Positions 61,217 through 64,000 of a DNA stretch of 64,000 bases are shown one piece after another. This DNA is from Gammaproteobacteria bacterium (GTDB lineage Bacteria; Pseudomonadota; Gammaproteobacteria; Steroidobacterales; Steroidobacteraceae): NCBI GenBank assembly GCA_016707425.1, contig JADJHU010000002.1, positions 1-64,000 on the forward strand. The letters are read 5' to 3'. The first letter of the stretch is position 1. Each line of letters begins with the position of its first letter. Both the position numbers and the translations under genes were made by a program. Below the pieces are notes generated by a model that was not told the origin of the DNA, did not search any database, and saw only the letters and a list, made by a program, of their open reading frames with translations.

Positions 61217-62430
61217 CAGCCGCTCCCGAGCCCGAAGGCGCGCCGGGCAATGATGTTCTTCTGGATTTCCCGCGTGCCACCGTAGAGCGTTGCTGCCCGC
61301 GCGTACAGGAACTGCCCGAGCCGCCCGGGAACGTAGGCCGGCCAGAGCGACGTGCCCTCGATGACCTCAGCGCTCCGGTCGCCCTGCGCAAAGACCCGCA
61401 GTGCCCTGGGGCCGAGCGCATCCAGCTGCAGCGCCGCGACGCGCTGCTGCATCTCCGCGCCCCGGATCTTCAGCGCGGACACCACAGCATCCGCATCGTG
61501 CAGGTTCTTCTCTCCCGCCAGGATACGCAGTACCGACCATTCGAGGGCCAGCAGGTCGGCCTCCACCCTCGCGATCCTGCGCGCAAATTCCGGCGTATCG
61601 ATGAGTCGCACGCCCTCGACGGTCTCGGCGCGGGCGATCTCCCTGGCCTTCTCCAGCTCGCGCCTGTTGCGGTAGAGATAGGCACTCGCCGTACGCTCCT
61701 TCTCCAGGAGATATTTTGCGCAGGTCCAGCCCTGCCCGGCTTCGCCGACGAGATTCCCCCTCGGGACGCGTACGCCATCGAGGAAGACCTCATTGAGGTC
61801 CCGCCCTCCGTTCAGCGCCTCGATCGGACGGACGCGGACGCCGGGGGCATTCATGGGCACGAGGAGCATCGAGATGCCACGCTGCGGCTTCGCGTGCGGA
61901 TCGGTCCGCACCAGGAAGAATCCCCAGTCGGCTTCGGCGGCGTCGCTGGTCCAGATCTTCTGCCCGTGGATCACCCACTCGTCTCCGGCGAGCTCGGCCC
62001 GCGTGCGCAGGCTTGCGAGGTCGGACCCGGCATTGGGCTCGGAGAATCCCTGGCACCAGATCTCCTCGCCCCGCAGCATGGGCGGAAGGAAGCGGCGTCG
62101 CTGCTCCTCCGTGCCGAAGGCGATGAGCACGGGACCGATCATGTGCGTGCCCTGCCAGCCGTAATCGATGGCGTCGGCGCGGAAGATCTCCTCCATGAAG
62201 ATGTGCCGCTGCATCGCCGTCCAGCCCGTACCGCCGTACTCGACCGGCCAGTGCGGCGCGCCCCAGCCCCGGTCGTGAAGGATGCGCTGCCAGCGGCGAA
62301 AATCCCCGATGTCCGGAGGCTGGGAGCAGATGTAGCTGCGACGGGCCATGTCCGGCGGCAGGTGCTGCCGGATGAACTCCCGCACGTCGGCGCGGAAGGC
62401 CACGTCTCCGGGGCTGGGCTCGAAATGCAT
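61216..62430 (-). CDS. Acyl-CoA dehydrogenase, alpha-type subunit
   Basis: Acyl-CoA dehydrogenase of about 404 residues: VAFRADVREFIRQHLPPDMARR, HDRGWGAPHWPVEYGGTGWTAMQRHIFMEE, IWCQGFSEPNAGSDLASLRTRAE, LLEKERTASAYLYRNRR with a Glu at the base position (KERT rather than FERG), and LYGGTREIQKNIIARRAFGLG. The start at 62430 (MHFEPSPGDVAF) fits family alignment; longer readings upstream are not coding-like. A TAGAAT hexamer shortly before the start could be a -10 box for the four-dehydrogenase-fadD3 operon, but its -35 is weak. It pairs with the beta subunit at 60092. Confidence 0.87.
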   Translation of the reverse strand: MHFEPSPGDVAFRADVREFIRQHLPPDMARRSYICSQPPDIGDFRRWQRILHDRGWGAPHWPVEYGGTGWTAMQRHIFMEEIFRADAIDYGWQGTHMIGPVLIAFGTEEQRRRFLPPMLRGEEIWCQGFSEPNAGSDLASLRTRAELAGDEWVIHGQKIWTSDAAEADWGFFLVRTDPHAKPQRGISMLLVPMNAPGVRVRPIEALNGGRDLNEVFLDGVRVPRGNLVGEAGQGWTCAKYLLEKERTASAYLYRNRRELEKAREIARAETVEGVRLIDTPEFARRIARVEADLLALEWSVLRILAGEKNLHDADAVVSALKIRGAEMQQRVAALQLDALGPRALRVFAQGDRSAEVIEGTSLWPAYVPGRLGQFLYARAATLYGGTREIQKNIIARRAFGLGSG

Positions 62431-62539
62431 GCCCCGGATTCTATGGGGAAGAGCAGCGCGGAAATCGTCTGACCGGACTATTTCTCCGCAGGGCACACCA
62501 CGGCGGGATCCCCGGGTGAGGCGGCCACAGTGCCCAGTG

Positions 62540-63475
62540 CTACGCCGGCTGGGTCTGCTGGACCACCCTCCGCAGCATCTGCTTGAAGACACCGATCTCC
62601 ATCGGACTGAAGTCCTTGAGGGCCTCGCTTTCGATGGCCTTCCTGATGGCAGCAAGCCGCATCAGGATTCTGCTGCCCTCCGGCGTCATGCGTACGCCCT
62701 CCTGTGCGGATCCCCGCCTGAGCAGGAGGCCGCTGTGCACGAGGTGATCGATATTTGCCCCGCTAACCGCAGCCCCGGAAGTTGCGACCCGCCTCAGGAG
62801 ACAGTCCTCTGCACACGGCCCGGCCATCGCCACAACCGCCAGCAGATAGAACTCGACCTCGGTGAGCTCTGCCCGGGCCAGTTCGGGTCGCAGAGCGAGC
62901 TGACACTCATAGTGTACTTTGGCCACCAGATACTGCAGCGATATGAGAGTGCTGGTCGCGAACGGCTCTTCGTCCTCGGTCGCCGGTTCCGCCTCGGGAT
63001 GCTCCACGGCAACCGCATACCGGCCGGAGAGAAATACCAGGGGAGCCCGATCAAAATGCTCATAGGCGACAATCTCGCCGCCCACGATATCGTGGTCACC
63101 ACCATCGAATCGGAAGACCGTCCGGCATTGGAAACGGGCACTGCACTCGCCCAGCAGAGGTACGTACCCGACGCCGCGTCCGAGTTCGAGTCCGGCGAAT
63201 TTGTCGACGCCACGCTGGGCGAATGATGCTGCGAGACCGGCCTGTTCCTGGGCCAGGATGTGTACCGCGAAAGAGTCCGTTTCCATGAAGGTGGAACGGC
63301 TCCCCGACGTCTTGGCGAGACTCCAGAGGACCATCGGGGGATCCAGTGAAACAGAACTGAAGCTGTTGACCGTCAAGCCCACGTCCTGTCCGGCAGGACT
63401 TCGGGCGGTGACGATCGTCACTCCGGTTGCGAAGGTGCCGAACGCCCTGCGCAAGTCTCCTGGATCTGTGCTCAT
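62540..63475 (-). CDS. Flavin reductase fused to a MarR-like domain
   Basis: Protein of 311 residues. Residues 1-165 form a flavin-reductase domain (LRRAFGTFATGVTIVTARS; GLTVNSFSSVSLDPPMVLWSLAKTS; SFAVHILAQEQ; GEIVAYEHFDRAPLVFLSGRYA). Residues 180-305 look like a winged-helix MarR domain (LTEVEFYLLAVVAMAG...LVHSGLLLRRG...VRMTPEGSRILMRLA). This arrangement and length match the C1 reductase of Acinetobacter 4-hydroxyphenylacetate hydroxylase, where the MarR part restrains the reductase until substrate binds. It should supply reduced flavin to a two-component monooxygenase that lies outside this window. It is 29 bases after the ferredoxin gene. Confidence 0.85.
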   Translation of the reverse strand: MSTDPGDLRRAFGTFATGVTIVTARSPAGQDVGLTVNSFSSVSLDPPMVLWSLAKTSGSRSTFMETDSFAVHILAQEQAGLAASFAQRGVDKFAGLELGRGVGYVPLLGECSARFQCRTVFRFDGGDHDIVGGEIVAYEHFDRAPLVFLSGRYAVAVEHPEAEPATEDEEPFATSTLISLQYLVAKVHYECQLALRPELARAELTEVEFYLLAVVAMAGPCAEDCLLRRVATSGAAVSGANIDHLVHSGLLLRRGSAQEGVRMTPEGSRILMRLAAIRKAIESEALKDFSPMEIGVFKQMLRRVVQQTQPA

Positions 63476-63504
63476 CGCAACCGCCTGCCTCGGCCATATC
63501 TTCG

Positions 63505-63714
63505 TCAACCGACGCCTGGCTGCACCACGGCCGGTACGATCGCTCCGTTGACCGGACAGACATCCATGCACTGAGGGGCATCGAAGAATCCGACACACTC
63601 GACGCACTTATCCGGATCGATCACGTAGGGTCTTCCGGCAGTGATGGCATTCGTAGGACACTCGGACAAACACGCGTCACAGGCGCTGCACAGTTCCGTG
63701 ATTCTCAGACTCAT
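63505..63714 (-). CDS. 2[4Fe-4S] ferredoxin, YfhL-like
   Basis: Small ferredoxin of 69 residues with two clusters: Cys9, 12, 15, 19 (CxxCxxCxxxC) and Cys37, 40, 49, 53, with eight residues between the second and third Cys. That long loop (ECVGFFDAPQC) marks the YfhL/Allochromatium type, whose clusters have very low potentials. It could feed electrons to a reductase or monooxygenase linked to the flavin reductase just downstream. The ferritin-like gene lies 84 bases upstream. Confidence 0.9.
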   Translation of the reverse strand: MSLRITELCSACDACLSECPTNAITAGRPYVIDPDKCVECVGFFDAPQCMDVCPVNGAIVPAVVQPGVG

Positions 63715-63798
63715 GACTTGCCGCCTCTCAATCAGTACCAGACCATGCCAGGCACGTCGACACGTTGCTGCACGCGGTACGTCGCAGCCGAGCGTGAC

Positions 63799-64000
63799 TC
63801 AATCGACCGCACTAGGCGGATCAAAATCCCTGTCCCAGTCCGGCTCGGGTTCGGGATACCGGGCCAGCCAGCAGTCCAGTTCGCACAGATGAGCCTCCTC
63901 CTCAGCCGCGAGCCGCAGTGCGGCAGCCCGCAACTCCCTGTCCTTCGAGGATTCCGCCAGTTGCCGGTAGAACTCGAGAGCGCTCTGCTCGTATTGCTGA
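63799..64000 (-). CDS. Ferritin-like/rubrerythrin-type protein, C-terminal part
   Basis: The window edge cuts this gene; only the last 66 codons are seen. The readable end contains ALEFYRQLAESSKDRELRAAALRLAAEEEAHLCELDCWLARYPEPEPDWD. The Glu-rich helix ending EEEAHL matches the fourth helix of ferritin-like diiron proteins (E-x-x-H). Rubrerythrins of this kind reduce peroxide or store iron. The shared strand and short gap with the ferredoxin suggest one transcription unit. The full domain lies outside the window. Confidence 0.6.
   Translation of the reverse strand, partial: QQYEQSALEFYRQLAESSKDRELRAAALRLAAEEEAHLCELDCWLARYPEPEPDWDRDFDPPSAVD

Noticed and set aside
1..64000. tRNA, rRNA, CRISPR, transposase or attachment-site sequences
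   Set aside because: None recognised on either strand; the accessory character comes from gene content, not from visible mobile elements.

Overview
The window is GC-rich, gene-dense DNA from a Gram-negative bacterium. It carries two TonB-dependent outer-membrane receptors and a lipoprotein, and its genes are tightly packed in operons with start/stop overlaps. The receptor type (VTAQKRE...QDVPVAV plug start) and the catabolic content fit a steroid- or terpenoid-degrading proteobacterium. A gammaproteobacterium of the Steroidobacter/Nevskia kind or a sphingomonad would fit, but the genus cannot be fixed from this sequence. I saw no rRNA, tRNA, CRISPR array or insertion sequence, and no gene-free stretch longer than 300 bases.

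Layout. (1) 19-2334: a TonB receptor with three apparent frameshifts, then a bidirectional terminator. (2) 2436-15094, minus strand: a near-complete set for degrading steroid rings C and D (the HIP pathway), transcribed ipdA-ipdB-ipdC-echA20-ipdE1-ipdE2-fadA6-SDR-ACAD-ACAD-ipdF-MaoC-thiolase, with a perfect -10 box before ipdA. (3) 15202-30381: a mixed accessory block with a phosphatase-like lipoprotein, a DUF1214 protein, an Old-Yellow-Enzyme-type reductase, two CaiB/BaiF CoA-transferases, SDR, SnoaL-like proteins, a crotonase, a PQQ/cytochrome c dehydrogenase with a beta-propeller partner, and an esterase. (4) 30411-41620, minus strand: a nine-gene operon joining an acetone-carboxylase-type ketone carboxylase (three subunits) to an acyl-CoA dehydrogenase pair, a hot-dog hydratase pair, a second IpdC-like flavoprotein and a fused IpdAB-like CoA-transferase. 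(5) 41772-44621, plus strand: an LLM flavoprotein, a crotonase, an HTD2-type hydratase and the remnant of a CitE-type lyase. (6) 44648-54279, minus strand: a TonB receptor-LLM-CaiB-MFS-SnoaL-SDR-crotonase unit facing a divergent AraC regulator (54511) that is coupled to a transglutaminase-like gene. (7) 56309-64000, minus strand: ferritin-like protein, ferredoxin, flavin reductase-MarR fusion, four acyl-CoA dehydrogenases (two alpha/beta pairs) and fadD3.

How the genes work together. FadD3 would activate HIP to HIP-CoA. IpdF, IpdE1/E2, the hydratases and FadA6 would shorten the propionate side chain. IpdC, EchA20 and IpdAB would open the last rings, and the remaining dehydrogenases and thiolases would finish beta-oxidation to acetyl-, propionyl- and succinyl-CoA. 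This assignment rests on recognisable similarity to the KstR2-regulon proteins of actinobacteria. The nine-gene ketone-carboxylase operon is the part I cannot match to a described pathway, and it is the best candidate here for a new system.

Quality note: seven apparent indels interrupt four otherwise well-conserved genes. Five of them lie in the first 3.1 kb, so assembly error must be excluded before these are called true pseudogenes.
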